Part shown: piece by piece, positions 34,902 to 43,553 of the stretch | How the letters are laid out: every line of letters starts with the position of its first letter | Numbering within the stretch: the first letter of the stretch is position 1 | DNA from: Sphingosinicella sp963974575 | GTDB taxonomy: Bacteria; Pseudomonadota; Alphaproteobacteria; Sphingomonadales; Sphingomonadaceae | Direction of reading: 5' to 3' | NCBI RefSeq assembly: GCF_963974575.1 | Contig: NZ_CAXBBQ010000004.1 | Span: 186,001 to 250,000 of the forward strand | DNA length: 64,000 bases | Notes under the pieces: generated by a model | What the model was told of the DNA's origin: nothing | The model's database searches: none | What the model saw: the letters and a program-made list of their open reading frames with translations, nothing else | Position numbers and translations under genes: made by a program

Positions 34902-36313
34902 GCCGCGCACTCGCGCGCGACCGCGACATCATCGAAGGGCAGAATGCGATCGCCCACGATCTGACCCTGCTCGTGCCCCTTGCCCGCGATCAGTACGATG
35001 TCGTCCGCGCCCGCTGCCGCAATGGCTGCCCCGATGGCACTGCGCCTGTCCCCGATCTCGGTCGCGCCCGGCGCTGCCGCCATGATCTCGGCACGGATCG
35101 TCGCCGGGTCTTCGGAGCGCGGATTGTCGTCGGTCACATAAACAACGTCGGCAAGCTGTGTCGCGACCTTGCCCATCTCCGGCCGCTTGCCCTTGTCGCG
35201 GTCGCCGCCCGCACCCAGCACGATATGCAGCCGATCCTTCGCGTGCGGCCGCAGCGCCTCGATCGCCGCGCGGATCGCGTCCGGCGTGTGCGCGTAGTCG
35301 ACATAGATCGGCGCGCCCGCGCGCGTCAGCGCCGCGCGCTCCAGCCGCCCCCGGACAGGGACCAGCCGCGAAAGATGCCCGAGTGTCGTCGCAACATCGC
35401 CGCCGGTCGCGATCACCAGCCCCGCCGCGACGAGTGCATTCGCGGCCTGATACGCCCCGATCAGCGGCAGCTCGACTTTCTTCTCGACGGCACCCGCCGC
35501 GATCATCAGCGTCTGGCCAAGCTGGTTCGGCGTGCGCGAGACGAGCCGCAGCGCCTCGCCCTTCGTGCCGACCGTAAGCACGTTCAGCCCGCGCGCCTTC
35601 GCCGTCGCGATCACCTGGTCGGAAACTCCGTCGTCGGCCCAGATCACCGCCGTGCCGTCGCCGTCCGTCACCTCGGTGAACAGCCGCAGCTTGGCTTCGA
35701 GATAGGCTTCCATCGTCTCGTGGTAGTCGAGATGATCGCGGCTGAGATTGGTGAACGCTCCGGCCCGCACCGGCAGCCCCTCGGTGCGATATTGCGCGAG
35801 GCCGTGGCTCGACGCCTCGAAGCTCGCGTGCGTCACGCCCTCGCGCGCCAGCCCCGCCATGTTCGACAGGAACGTCACCACGTCCGGCGTCGTGAGGCCG
35901 GTCGAGATCTGCTCGTCGGCGGTCGTCACACCGAGCGTCCCGATCGAGGCCGAGACATGTCCCGCCATGCGCCACAATTGCCGCGTCAATTCTGCCGTCG
36001 AGGTCTTGCCGTTGGTGCCCGTCACCGCAACCGTCGTCGCCGGGAACGGCGCGAAGAATTTCGCCGCCAGCGCCGCGAAGCGACGGCGCGGCTCGTTGTC
36101 GGCAACGTGAAGCGCGCCTTCGACCTTCGCTTCCGGACTCGCCACGACCGCCACCGCACCGGCCCTCACCGCGTCTGCAATGAAATCCTCACCGTTGAAG
36201 CGCGTTCCGCGGAAGGCGCCGAAGATCGTTCCCGGCGCGACCTTTCGGTGATCGATCGCAAAGCCGGTAATCGTCGCATCGCTACCGTTTTCCACGAGGT
36301 CCTTGAGGCGCAT
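34898..36313 (-). CDS. murE: UDP-MurNAc-tripeptide ligase (meso-diaminopimelate adding)
   Basis: The 471-residue ligase adds the third stem-peptide residue. The P-loop is VAVTGTNGKTSTAELTRQLW. The motif DDNPRSEDP contains the Asp-Asn-Pro-Arg signature of enzymes that use meso-diaminopimelate rather than lysine, as expected for a Gram-negative. The start at 36313 is 3 bases after the ftsI stop. Confidence 0.96.
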   Translation of the reverse strand: MRLKDLVENGSDATITGFAIDHRKVAPGTIFGAFRGTRFNGEDFIADAVRAGAVAVVASPEAKVEGALHVADNEPRRRFAALAAKFFAPFPATTVAVTGTNGKTSTAELTRQLWRMAGHVSASIGTLGVTTADEQISTGLTTPDVVTFLSNMAGLAREGVTHASFEASSHGLAQYRTEGLPVRAGAFTNLSRDHLDYHETMEAYLEAKLRLFTEVTDGDGTAVIWADDGVSDQVIATAKARGLNVLTVGTKGEALRLVSRTPNQLGQTLMIAAGAVEKKVELPLIGAYQAANALVAAGLVIATGGDVATTLGHLSRLVPVRGRLERAALTRAGAPIYVDYAHTPDAIRAAIEALRPHAKDRLHIVLGAGGDRDKGKRPEMGKVATQLADVVYVTDDNPRSEDPATIRAEIMAAAPGATEIGDRRSAIGAAIAAAGADDIVLIAGKGHEQGQIVGDRILPFDDVAVARECAA

Positions 36314-36316
36314 TCC

Positions 36317-38014
36317 TTATCCGGTCGGCTGCTTGCCCTGGACGTAGGCCAGGAGAGGGTTGAGATCGACGTCGCGAACGTCGCTCGGGGCAACGCCGAG
36401 CACCGGCGCGATGCGGCTGATCACCTTTGAAACAACGGGCGCGGAATTCCAACCCGCGCCGCGGAAACCATAGGTCTCTTTGGTTCCCTTGGGTTCGTCG
36501 AGCATGGCGATCACGACATATTTCGGGTCGTCCATCGGGAATGCCGCCGCGAATGTCGTCACCATCGCGTTGCGGTTGTAGCGGCCGCCGTCGGGTTTTT
36601 CCGCCGTTCCGGTCTTGCCGCCCACGCGATACCCCTGCGCTTCTGCCTGCTTGCCAGTGCCATGCGTCACCACGAGACGCAGCATTGCCCGCATTGTCCG
36701 CGACGCTTCCTCGCTGAAGACACGGCGGCCCTTCCCGACCCCTCCGCCTTGAACCTTCAGAAGCGTGGCGGGCCTCCAGACGCCGCCGTTGACGAGTGCC
36801 GCATAGGCACTGGCAAGATGGAGGGGCGTCACCGCGATGCCGTGGCCGTAGCTTACGGTCATCGTCGCGAGTTCGCCCCATTGAGCCGGATAGAGCGTGC
36901 GCCCACGCTCCTTCAGTTCGATCTCGGCGGGCGCCATGAAGCCGAGTTCCTTCAGGAACTTCTGCTGTCGCGCGGAGCCGATCTCCTGCGCGATCTGCGC
37001 CGTGCCGATGTTCGAGGAATACATGAAGATCTCGGGGATCGTCAGCCAGCGTGCCTTCGGATGATCGTCCCGAATACGGAAGCGGCCCATCTGCAGCGGA
37101 TGTGTCGCGTCATATTGCTGCGACATCGAGGTGATGACGCCGGTGTCGAGCGCCATACCCATCGTCAGCGCCTTGAAGGTCGACCCAAGCTCATAAACGC
37201 CGAGCGTGGCGCGGTTGAAGATTGCGTCTGGGCTGACGGCACCGGCTTTGTTCGGATTGAGTTCCGGCAGCGAGGCAAGCGCGAGCACCTCGCCTGTGTG
37301 GACGTCGAGCACGATGCCCGAAGCCCCGATCGCGCTATGCTTGGTCATTGCCGTCTGAAGCTCGCTCTCGACAGCGTGCTGCACGCGCGCATCGATGGCG
37401 AGTTCGAGCGGCTTGTCACGCAGCTCGGGATCGGTGAGCCGGTCCTGATAGGCGCGCTCCATGCCCGCCTGCCCGACACCGTCGACATTGGTGTAACCGA
37501 TGACGTGCGCGGCCAGGAACTGGTTGGGATAAATACGTTCCTGCTCGCGCTCCAGCACCAGCCCCGGCTCACCAATAGCGTTGATCGCCTTTGCCTCGGC
37601 GGGAAGAATTCGCCGCTGGATGTAGCGATATTTCCCGTGATGGGTGATTTCCTTGTAGATCGGCAGCGCGCTCTCGCGGCCCAGGACCTTCGCGATCCGG
37701 CGCGCCAGCACTTCAGGATCGCCGACCACCGCCTGCGGGCGCACGGCGAGCGCGAAGGCATCGAACGTCGTGGCGAGGTCGGCACCGTTGCGGTCGACGA
37801 TGTCGGCGCGCGGCGGCGCGAAGGCGATCTGCCGCGTCGCTGCAACCGCGCTCGATCCGCTCAGGGAAAGTTCGCCAAGGCGGAGCCCGATGATGCCCAC
37901 CAGCGCGGTGAACAACATGATGCCGATCATGAGCCGTTGCCGCGACCGCGCAAGCTGCGCCTGCCGCTTGCCGGCAAGCTGGATTCGAAGCTGGCGTTGT
38001 GCGGCCGGGCTCAC
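36317..38014 (-). CDS. ftsI: Septal transpeptidase FtsI (PBP3)
   Basis: The 565-residue class B penicillin-binding protein has a basic cytoplasmic N-terminus, a membrane helix (about 28-47), a dimerisation domain and a transpeptidase domain. The catalytic motifs are STFK (in ELGSTFKALTMGMAL), SSN (in MYSSNIGTAQIAQE) and KTG (in VGGKTGTAEKPDGG). The start is a GTG at 38014 that overlaps the ftsL stop by 4 bases. It partners with FtsW, encoded further down the operon. Confidence 0.95.
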   Translation of the reverse strand: MSPAAQRQLRIQLAGKRQAQLARSRQRLMIGIMLFTALVGIIGLRLGELSLSGSSAVAATRQIAFAPPRADIVDRNGADLATTFDAFALAVRPQAVVGDPEVLARRIAKVLGRESALPIYKEITHHGKYRYIQRRILPAEAKAINAIGEPGLVLEREQERIYPNQFLAAHVIGYTNVDGVGQAGMERAYQDRLTDPELRDKPLELAIDARVQHAVESELQTAMTKHSAIGASGIVLDVHTGEVLALASLPELNPNKAGAVSPDAIFNRATLGVYELGSTFKALTMGMALDTGVITSMSQQYDATHPLQMGRFRIRDDHPKARWLTIPEIFMYSSNIGTAQIAQEIGSARQQKFLKELGFMAPAEIELKERGRTLYPAQWGELATMTVSYGHGIAVTPLHLASAYAALVNGGVWRPATLLKVQGGGVGKGRRVFSEEASRTMRAMLRLVVTHGTGKQAEAQGYRVGGKTGTAEKPDGGRYNRNAMVTTFAAAFPMDDPKYVVIAMLDEPKGTKETYGFRGAGWNSAPVVSKVISRIAPVLGVAPSDVRDVDLNPLLAYVQGKQPTG

Positions 38015-38526
38015 CGCAGCGACACGCGCGTCAACGACGCGCGCTCATCGTCCGCGGCGGCGTCGATCTCGGCCACGAAACCCGCGGAAAACAGGCCCGG
38101 TTCGGCGCGTTCGCGCAGTACCGGGAGCTTGGCCCGGGGCGCCGGGTCAACCGACGCCACGCGCATCTCCCGCTCGGCAGGCGCCGGCAGCTCGACTCTG
38201 GCCAGGCGCACGTCCGCCGGCATCGCGTCCGGCTGGTGCGGACGCACGAGGCTGGCGAGCTGCACTTCGCTTTCCAGAATCTGCCCCGACTTTGGTGCGG
38301 CAAGCGCCAGCGCCGATGCGTTCCAGCGCTCAAGCTGCGGCAGGTTGGAGCGGACGCGGAGTTCCGCCTCCAGCGCGCGGATATCGCGGCGGTCGGTGGC
38401 AATCTGCCGCTCCAGCTTCGCGATGCCGCTGCGCTCTGCGCCCACGCTGTAGCTGACGAGATAGAGGCCGAGGCCCGCTCCCAGCGTCACGAGGGCAAGA
38501 CCGGCGGAGCCAAGCGAGCGGATCAT
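38011..38526 (-). CDS. ftsL: Cell division protein FtsL
   Basis: This 171-residue bitopic protein has a membrane helix at about residues 5-27 followed by a coiled coil (SGIAKLERQIATDRRDIRAL, continuing as EAELRVR), the FtsL pattern. Its position between rsmH and ftsI and the 4-base overlaps on both sides support the assignment, since FtsL sequences are poorly conserved. The C-terminal 80 residues are Pro/Ala-rich and unstructured. Confidence 0.88.
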   Translation of the reverse strand: MIRSLGSAGLALVTLGAGLGLYLVSYSVGAERSGIAKLERQIATDRRDIRALEAELRVRSNLPQLERWNASALALAAPKSGQILESEVQLASLVRPHQPDAMPADVRLARVELPAPAEREMRVASVDPAPRAKLPVLRERAEPGLFSAGFVAEIDAAADDERASLTRVSLR

Positions 38527-39467
38527 GCGTCATCCTTCCATGCGGGTGCATCGGTGCGCGTGCCGATACGAAGTGTGGCTGAGCGGGCGCGCGGGTTCGC
38601 CGCGATTTCCGCTGCATCTGGGCGAACGGCTTTCGCCGCCTGAAATGTCGGCGCGGACCCCCCGATCCGCGCCTCGGGCAGGTGGCGCGAGCCCTGCGGG
38701 TCTCCCCCGCTGCGCGTACGCAGGAAGCGCTTCACCGCCCTGTCCTCAAGACTGTGGAAACTCACCACGGCAAGCCGTCCGCCGGGACGCAGCAGGCGTT
38801 CAGCCGCGCGGAGACCGGCATCGAGTTCGCCGAGTTCGTCGTTCACCGCGATGCGCAGCGCCTGGAAGGTGCGCGTCGCCGGGTCCTTCGGCGCGCCCGG
38901 CCGGTGGCCAAGCGCCTTGCGGACAATCGCCGCGAGTTCACCAGTGCGCGCAATCGGCCGCGCCGCCACGATATGGTTCGCGACACGGCGCGAGCGCGGC
39001 TCCTCGCCATACTGGTAGAGGAGATCGGCAAGCGCCGCCTCGTCCATCGTGTTCACAAGATCGGCCGCACTCGGACCCTCGCTCGACATGCGCATGTCGA
39101 GCGGGCCGTCGGCCTGGAACGAAAAGCCGCGCGCCGCCTGATCGATCTGCATCGATGAAACGCCGATATCGAGCATGATCGCGTCCACGGTCGAAACGCC
39201 CCGCGCTTCGAGCGCCCGGTCCATCAGCGAGAAGCGTTCGTGGATCAATGTCAGCCGGTCCGGGTTCGCACCCGCCAGCGCCTCACCCGCCGCGATGGCA
39301 GTTGGATCGCGATCGAACGCATAGACATGCCCGGCGCCCGCTGCGAGCACCGCATTCGTGTAGCCGCCGGCACCGAACGTACCGTCGACGACGCTTGCCC
39401 CAGAGATGGGAGAAATACCGGCGAGCACAGCTTCGAGAAGAACGGGGATATGAGGGGCCACCATCAT
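38523..39467 (-). CDS. rsmH: 16S rRNA (cytosine-1402-N4)-methyltransferase
   Basis: The 314-residue SAM enzyme methylates C1402 of 16S rRNA. It begins HIPVLLEAVLAGISPISGAS and has the SAM motif VVDGTFGAGGYTNAVLAAGA, then ALEARGVSTVDAIMLDIGVS and LAVVSFHSLEDRAVKRFLRT. Two ATG codons stand at the start; the first overlaps the mraZ stop. Confidence 0.96.
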   Translation of the reverse strand: MMVAPHIPVLLEAVLAGISPISGASVVDGTFGAGGYTNAVLAAGAGHVYAFDRDPTAIAAGEALAGANPDRLTLIHERFSLMDRALEARGVSTVDAIMLDIGVSSMQIDQAARGFSFQADGPLDMRMSSEGPSAADLVNTMDEAALADLLYQYGEEPRSRRVANHIVAARPIARTGELAAIVRKALGHRPGAPKDPATRTFQALRIAVNDELGELDAGLRAAERLLRPGGRLAVVSFHSLEDRAVKRFLRTRSGGDPQGSRHLPEARIGGSAPTFQAAKAVRPDAAEIAANPRARSATLRIGTRTDAPAWKDDA

Positions 39468-39961
39468 ATCGCCTCCCCGCGCTCTTTCAGGAGATTGCGG
39501 ACATGAAAAACCGTGGCGGGGTCGGCACGATCCGAAGCGAGCAGCGCCTTCGGGTCCCAGATCTCGAAATAGTCGGCGAACGCAAGGAAGCAGGCGAGCC
39601 GATCGATGCCGGCGGCCTCACGGGTGGCGGCGGGGAGCATGATCCGCCCGTTGGCATCGTAGGGGAGCGGTTCGACGAAGCTGAATTCGCGCTGCAGGGC
39701 GGCGGCGCGTTCCACCTCCTGCTCCGGCGTGAAGCGGCGTTCGATCTGCTGGTAGATGAAGTCGTTGTAGTAGGCGTCGTAGGCGCGGATGTGGTTCGGT
39801 TCGAACCGCAGGGACAGGGTGACTTCCTTCACGGCGGAGCGCGCTTCGATCGTGGAACGGTAGCCGGCAGGGATCGACAGCCGCCCTTTGGCGTCGACTG
39901 CGTTGATCGCAAATCCCTTGAACAAATCCCGTTTCACGCGCGGCTTCCAATCAGCGGGCAA
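39464..39961 (-). CDS. mraZ: Transcriptional regulator MraZ
   Basis: The 165-residue protein has two AbrB/SpoVT-like halves, each with the MraZ DxxGR-type loop: NAVDAKGRLSIPAGYRSTIE and LPYDANGRIMLPAATREAAG. MraZ represses the division and cell wall cluster it heads in E. coli. The start is taken as a TTG at 39961 with GGGGAC upstream; no ATG precedes the conserved region in frame. Repeats that fit its known operator lie about 90-125 bases upstream. Confidence 0.92.
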   Translation of the reverse strand: MPADWKPRVKRDLFKGFAINAVDAKGRLSIPAGYRSTIEARSAVKEVTLSLRFEPNHIRAYDAYYNDFIYQQIERRFTPEQEVERAAALQREFSFVEPLPYDANGRIMLPAATREAAGIDRLACFLAFADYFEIWDPKALLASDRADPATVFHVRNLLKERGEAI

Positions 39962-40033
39962 TGCAGTCCCCGGCCGCGAAACCCGAAAGGCTAACGCGTT
40001 AGGCCAGTACCGAGGGCTGAATCCCCGCTCCCC

Positions 40034-40042
40034 TGTGGAAAA
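40034..40042 (-). promoter_or_regulatory. DnaA box (TTTTCCACA) upstream of mraZ
   Basis: The minus strand reads TTTTCCACA, matching the DnaA box consensus TTWTNCACA. It lies 73 bases upstream of mraZ and next to the TGGG repeats. Function is inferred. Confidence 0.45.
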
Positions 40043-40052
40043 CGGAGTATCA

Positions 40053-40087
40053 TGGGTATTTCATGGGTTTCAATGGGAATTTATGGG
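40053..40087 (+). promoter_or_regulatory. Candidate MraZ operator: four TGGG repeats
   Basis: TGGG occurs at 40053, 40064, 40074 and 40084, spaced 11, 10 and 10 bases, that is one helical turn, each preceded by A or CA. A fifth copy lies at 40125, about four turns further. MraZ is known to bind TGGGN repeats with 5-base spacers in front of its own operon. Here the repeats read on the strand opposite to mraZ; I have not established whether that matches known operators. Confidence 0.65.
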
Positions 40088-40181
40088 ATTTGATGTTTAT
40101 GCCATGGATTTTCGCAGAATCGCGTGGGTTTACGCAGGTGAAACAATAGCAGTCAGGCCCGCGTGCGGGTGCACACGAGCC

Positions 40182-40190
40182 TGTGGATAA
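40182..40190 (-). promoter_or_regulatory. Perfect DnaA box (TTATCCACA) upstream of mraZ
   Basis: The minus strand reads TTATCCACA, the strict DnaA consensus, 220 bases upstream of mraZ and 33 bases below the stop of the small protein gene. With the box at 40034 it brackets the MraZ-type repeats. Two GANTC sites (40019 and 40117) lie in the same interval. Confidence 0.5.
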
Positions 40191-40222
40191 GTCGGTGTGT
40201 GAAATGCGGCGGTGAGTCGCCG

Positions 40223-40495
40223 TCAGATTTCGGTCAAATCCTTGCTCTCGTCGATGACGAGCGGGTCGGTCAGCGGCTCTGGCGTATCGAGCGGCGGTGT
40301 TTGCAGCACCGAAGGCGGCAGCTCGGGTGCCGGCTCCGTGTTTTTGTCAGCGCCCGGCGCCACACCCAGCGTCGCGAGCGGATCTTCTTTCGCTTTCGGT
40401 TCGGGTTCAGCCGGCGGGCGCAGCAGGATCGCCGCTGCCATGACCAGCAAAAACACCAAAGCAAGGCCGGTGAGGCCCAGGCGCACTCGATTCAT
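40223..40495 (-). CDS. Small single-pass membrane protein of unknown function
   Basis: The 90-residue product starts MNRVRLGLTGLALVFLLVMA, has one hydrophobic helix (about 6-26) and a Pro/Glu/Asp-rich tail ending DESKDLTEI. The topology suggests an N-terminal anchor with an acidic periplasmic tail. No family is recognised. The start at 40495 is chosen because the helix begins there; the frame stays open for 46 codons upstream, but with Cys/Gly-rich unlikely sequence. It precedes the mraZ promoter region on the same strand. Confidence 0.55.
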   Translation of the reverse strand: MNRVRLGLTGLALVFLLVMAAAILLRPPAEPEPKAKEDPLATLGVAPGADKNTEPAPELPPSVLQTPPLDTPEPLTDPLVIDESKDLTEI

Positions 40496-40683
40496 TTTAT
40501 CCTTGTCTTCAGTTTGTCGGGCGCCCCCTCCACGCGCGACTGCGCCTTTATAGGTAGTGCAGCCAGCCGCCCATGTCGAGTGATCCCCATTTACGCACGC
40601 CTCGCCTATCATCCTTCGGAAGTGACAGCGCATGTGCCGGGCTTATGGATAGACCCGAACACGACAGACGAAGGAACGGCCCC

Positions 40684-41967
40684 ATGAACTTCGAATATTC
40701 CCCGAAAGCCCGCGAGATGATCGGCCGCGTCCGCGCGTTCATGGACGAGCACATCTACCCCAACGAGAAGCGCTATGCCGAAGAGGTCGCCTCTGGCGAG
40801 CGCTGGAAGGTCTTGCCCGTGATCGAGGAGCTGAAGCCGAAGGCGCGCGCCGCGGGCCTGTGGAACATGTTCATGCCGCCAAGCCACGGCGGCAAGCCGG
40901 TCAGCGAATTCGCCTTCGAGGGCACGACGCTCACCAACCTCGAATACGCGCCCCTCGCTGAAGAGATGGGCCGCGCCATCTGGTCGGCGGAGGTCTTCAA
41001 CTGCTCCGCGCCCGATACCGGCAACATGGAAGTGCTGATGCGCTACGGCACGAAAGACCATCAGGAAAAATGGCTGCGGCCGCTGATGAACGGCGAAATC
41101 CGCTCCGCCTTCCTGATGACCGAACCCGCCGTCGCATCGTCGGACGCGACGAACATCGAGACGCGCATCCGCCGTGATGGCGACCACTATATCGTCAGCG
41201 GCCGCAAATGGTGGTCGTCGGGCGTCGGCGATCCGCGCTGCAAGGTCGCGATTGTGATGGGCAAGACCGACCCGTCGGCGCCCAAGCACCTCCAGCAGTC
41301 GCAGATCCTCGTGCCGATGGACGCGCCGGGCATCAAGGTCGAGCGGATGCTGAACGTCTTCGGCTACGACGACGCGCCGCACGGCCACGCCGAAGTCCTC
41401 CTCGATGACGTGCGCGTGCCGGCAGACAGCATCCTGCTCGGCGAGGGCCGCGGTTTCGAGATCGCGCAGGGCCGCCTCGGGCCGGGCCGCATCCACCACT
41501 GTATGCGCACGATCGGTGCCGCCGAGCGCGCGCTGGAGCGCATGGCGCGCAGGCTCCTGACGCGCGAAGCGTTCGGCAAGCGCATTTCCGAGCACAGCAT
41601 CTGGGAACAGCGCATCGCCGAAGCGCGTACGGACATCGAGATGACCCGCCTCCTCTGCCTCAAGGCCGCGGACATGATGGACCGCGTCGGCAACAAGGCG
41701 GCACGGCTCGAGATCGCAATGATCAAGGTCGCCGCGCCGCGCATGGCGCTGAAGATCATCGACGACGCCATTCAGGCGCACGGCGGTGGCGGTGTCAGCC
41801 AGGATTTCGGGCTTGCCAGCAGCTACGCGGGCATCCGCACGCTGCGCCTCGCCGATGGGCCGGACGAGGTGCACAACCGCACCATCGCGCTGATGGAATA
41901 CAAGAAATACGCGGGTAACAGCGCCGGCAACGAGGCACCGAGCACCGAAGTGCCGGGCATCCGCTGA
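40684..41967 (+). CDS. Acyl-CoA dehydrogenase (ACAD10/11-like)
   Basis: The 427-residue flavoenzyme oxidises acyl-CoA to enoyl-CoA. The N-terminal YSPKAREMIGRVRAFMDEHI and AAGLWNMFMPPSHGGKPVSE, the FAD/substrate loop RSAFLMTEPAVASSDATNIE, and the C-terminal IQAHGGGGVSQDFGLASSYA are typical of the long-chain group close to ACAD10/11. AAGGAACGG precedes the ATG at 40684. Its stop overlaps the start of the thiolase-like gene by one base, so the two are an operon. Confidence 0.88.
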   Translation: MNFEYSPKAREMIGRVRAFMDEHIYPNEKRYAEEVASGERWKVLPVIEELKPKARAAGLWNMFMPPSHGGKPVSEFAFEGTTLTNLEYAPLAEEMGRAIWSAEVFNCSAPDTGNMEVLMRYGTKDHQEKWLRPLMNGEIRSAFLMTEPAVASSDATNIETRIRRDGDHYIVSGRKWWSSGVGDPRCKVAIVMGKTDPSAPKHLQQSQILVPMDAPGIKVERMLNVFGYDDAPHGHAEVLLDDVRVPADSILLGEGRGFEIAQGRLGPGRIHHCMRTIGAAERALERMARRLLTREAFGKRISEHSIWEQRIAEARTDIEMTRLLCLKAADMMDRVGNKAARLEIAMIKVAAPRMALKIIDDAIQAHGGGGVSQDFGLASSYAGIRTLRLADGPDEVHNRTIALMEYKKYAGNSAGNEAPSTEVPGIR

Positions 41968-43478
41968 TGTCCGCCGGGCCGCGCACACCCGTCCTCGTCG
42001 GCGTGGCCCAGCAGGTCGGCCGGGAAGACGATCCGGCCCTCGGCCTGTCGCCGGCGGACCTGCTTGCCGAGGCGGCGCGCGGGGCGATCGCGGACAGCGG
42101 CGCGGATGCGGCGAGTGTGATCGACACGCTCGCAGCCATCCGGCTGTTCGCCGATTCCGGGGGCGCTTTTCCGTCCCCCTTCGGCACGTACCGCAACCTG
42201 CCCCACGCCGTCGCCCGGCGCATCGGCGCGCATCCCCGCGACCTCATCTACGCCCCGGTTGGCGGCAACACGCCGCAGATGTTCGTGAACGCACTCGCCG
42301 AGCGCATCGCGAACGGCGAAAGCGAGGTGGCGCTCATCGTCGGCGGCGAGGCCCTGCGAACGCAGGCGCGCGCGGAAAAGGCAGGCCTCAAGCTCGACTG
42401 GGGTGAAGAGGCGCCGTCCGATCCCGCGACTTGTGGTGAGGAAACGCGCTATGCCAGCGGCCACGAGATCCGCCACGGCATCGCCCTGCCCACGAGCGTC
42501 TATCCGCTGTTCGAAAACGCGTTCGGCGCAGCGATGGGCTGGTCACCGCTCCAGCACCGCGCCGAGATCGGCCATTTGATGGCGCCGCTCAGCGCCGTTG
42601 CGGCGGAAAACCCGTTCGCGCAGATCCGCTCGGCCTATGCGGCGGAGGCGCTCGTCGCGCCGAGCGAGGACAACCGCATCATCGCCTACCCCTATACCAA
42701 GCGCCTGTGCGCCAACATGTTCGTCGATCAGGCAGCGGCGGTGCTGATGATGTCGACCGAGGCCGCAGACCGGTTCGGCGTGCCCGCGGACCGGCGCGTC
42801 TATCTACACGGCTCGGCGGACACGCACGAGAAAATCCTGGTGAGCGAACGCATCGACTATGCGACGTCGCCTGCCATCCACATCGGCGCGGCGCACGCAC
42901 TCGCGCAGGCGGGCATCACAGCGGACGACCTCGGCTACATCGATCTTTACAGCTGCTTCCCCGTGGCGGTGGAAATTGCCGTCGCGATGATCGGCCTGCC
43001 GACCGAAGACCCTGCCCGCCTGACGCTCACCGGCGGCCTTCCCTACTTCGGCGGCCCGGGCAACGCTTATTCGCTGCACGCGATCGCGGAGGTGGTGGAG
43101 CACTGTCGGGACGACACCGGCGCATGGGGCTTCGTGTTCGCCAACGGCGGCTTCCTGACGAAACACAGCTTCGGCGTGTACACGACGACGCCGGGCTACA
43201 ACGGGCGCAGTGACCCCGCGTCGTACCAGGCCGCGATCGACGCCATGCCGTCACCCCCGTTCACGGAAACCCCCGCAGGCGATGGGCAGCTGGAGACGTT
43301 CACGGTCGTGCATCACAAGGGCGCCCCGATGTTCGCGATCATCATCGGGCGCCTCGATAGCGGCGAGCGCTTTCTCGCGCAGATGCACACCCGGCTCGAA
43401 CCGCTGATGGAAACGCCAGTGATCGGCCACCGGCTGCGCGTTTCCCCAGGAGAGCCGAACATCGCCGCGCTCATCTGA
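41967..43478 (+). CDS. Thiolase-like protein (TLP1 type) lacking the catalytic cysteines
   Basis: The 503-residue protein has the thiolase fold pattern (PVLVGVAQQVGREDDPALGL, SEVALIVGGEALRTQARAEK, TLTGGLPYFGGPGNAYSLHA) but not the usual active site. The nucleophile Cys region reads APVGGNTPQMFVNALAERIA, and the C-terminal CxG loop is replaced by FANGGFLTKHSFGVYTT. An extra domain of about 80 residues at the C-terminus matches the thiolase-like protein type 1 layout, as described in mycobacteria. The reaction is therefore unclear. It is translationally coupled to the ACAD before it. Confidence 0.8.
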   Translation: MSAGPRTPVLVGVAQQVGREDDPALGLSPADLLAEAARGAIADSGADAASVIDTLAAIRLFADSGGAFPSPFGTYRNLPHAVARRIGAHPRDLIYAPVGGNTPQMFVNALAERIANGESEVALIVGGEALRTQARAEKAGLKLDWGEEAPSDPATCGEETRYASGHEIRHGIALPTSVYPLFENAFGAAMGWSPLQHRAEIGHLMAPLSAVAAENPFAQIRSAYAAEALVAPSEDNRIIAYPYTKRLCANMFVDQAAAVLMMSTEAADRFGVPADRRVYLHGSADTHEKILVSERIDYATSPAIHIGAAHALAQAGITADDLGYIDLYSCFPVAVEIAVAMIGLPTEDPARLTLTGGLPYFGGPGNAYSLHAIAEVVEHCRDDTGAWGFVFANGGFLTKHSFGVYTTTPGYNGRSDPASYQAAIDAMPSPPFTETPAGDGQLETFTVVHHKGAPMFAIIIGRLDSGERFLAQMHTRLEPLMETPVIGHRLRVSPGEPNIAALI

Positions 43479-43506
43479 ACGGGCACCACGGTTCCCAAAA
43501 GGGAAA

Positions 43507-43534
43507 AGGCGCCGATGGTTTCCCATCAGCGCCT
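43507..43534. terminator. Hairpin between convergent thiolase-like and PEP-CTERM genes
   Basis: AGGCGC and GATGG pair with CCATC and GCGCCT around a short loop, 11 pairs with one C/A mismatch. It lies between the stops at 43478 and 43554 and is probably a bidirectional terminator; AAAA stands on its left flank, giving a short T-run on the minus strand. Confidence 0.65.
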
Positions 43535-43553
43535 CCCTGTTCAGGCTCGGCGT

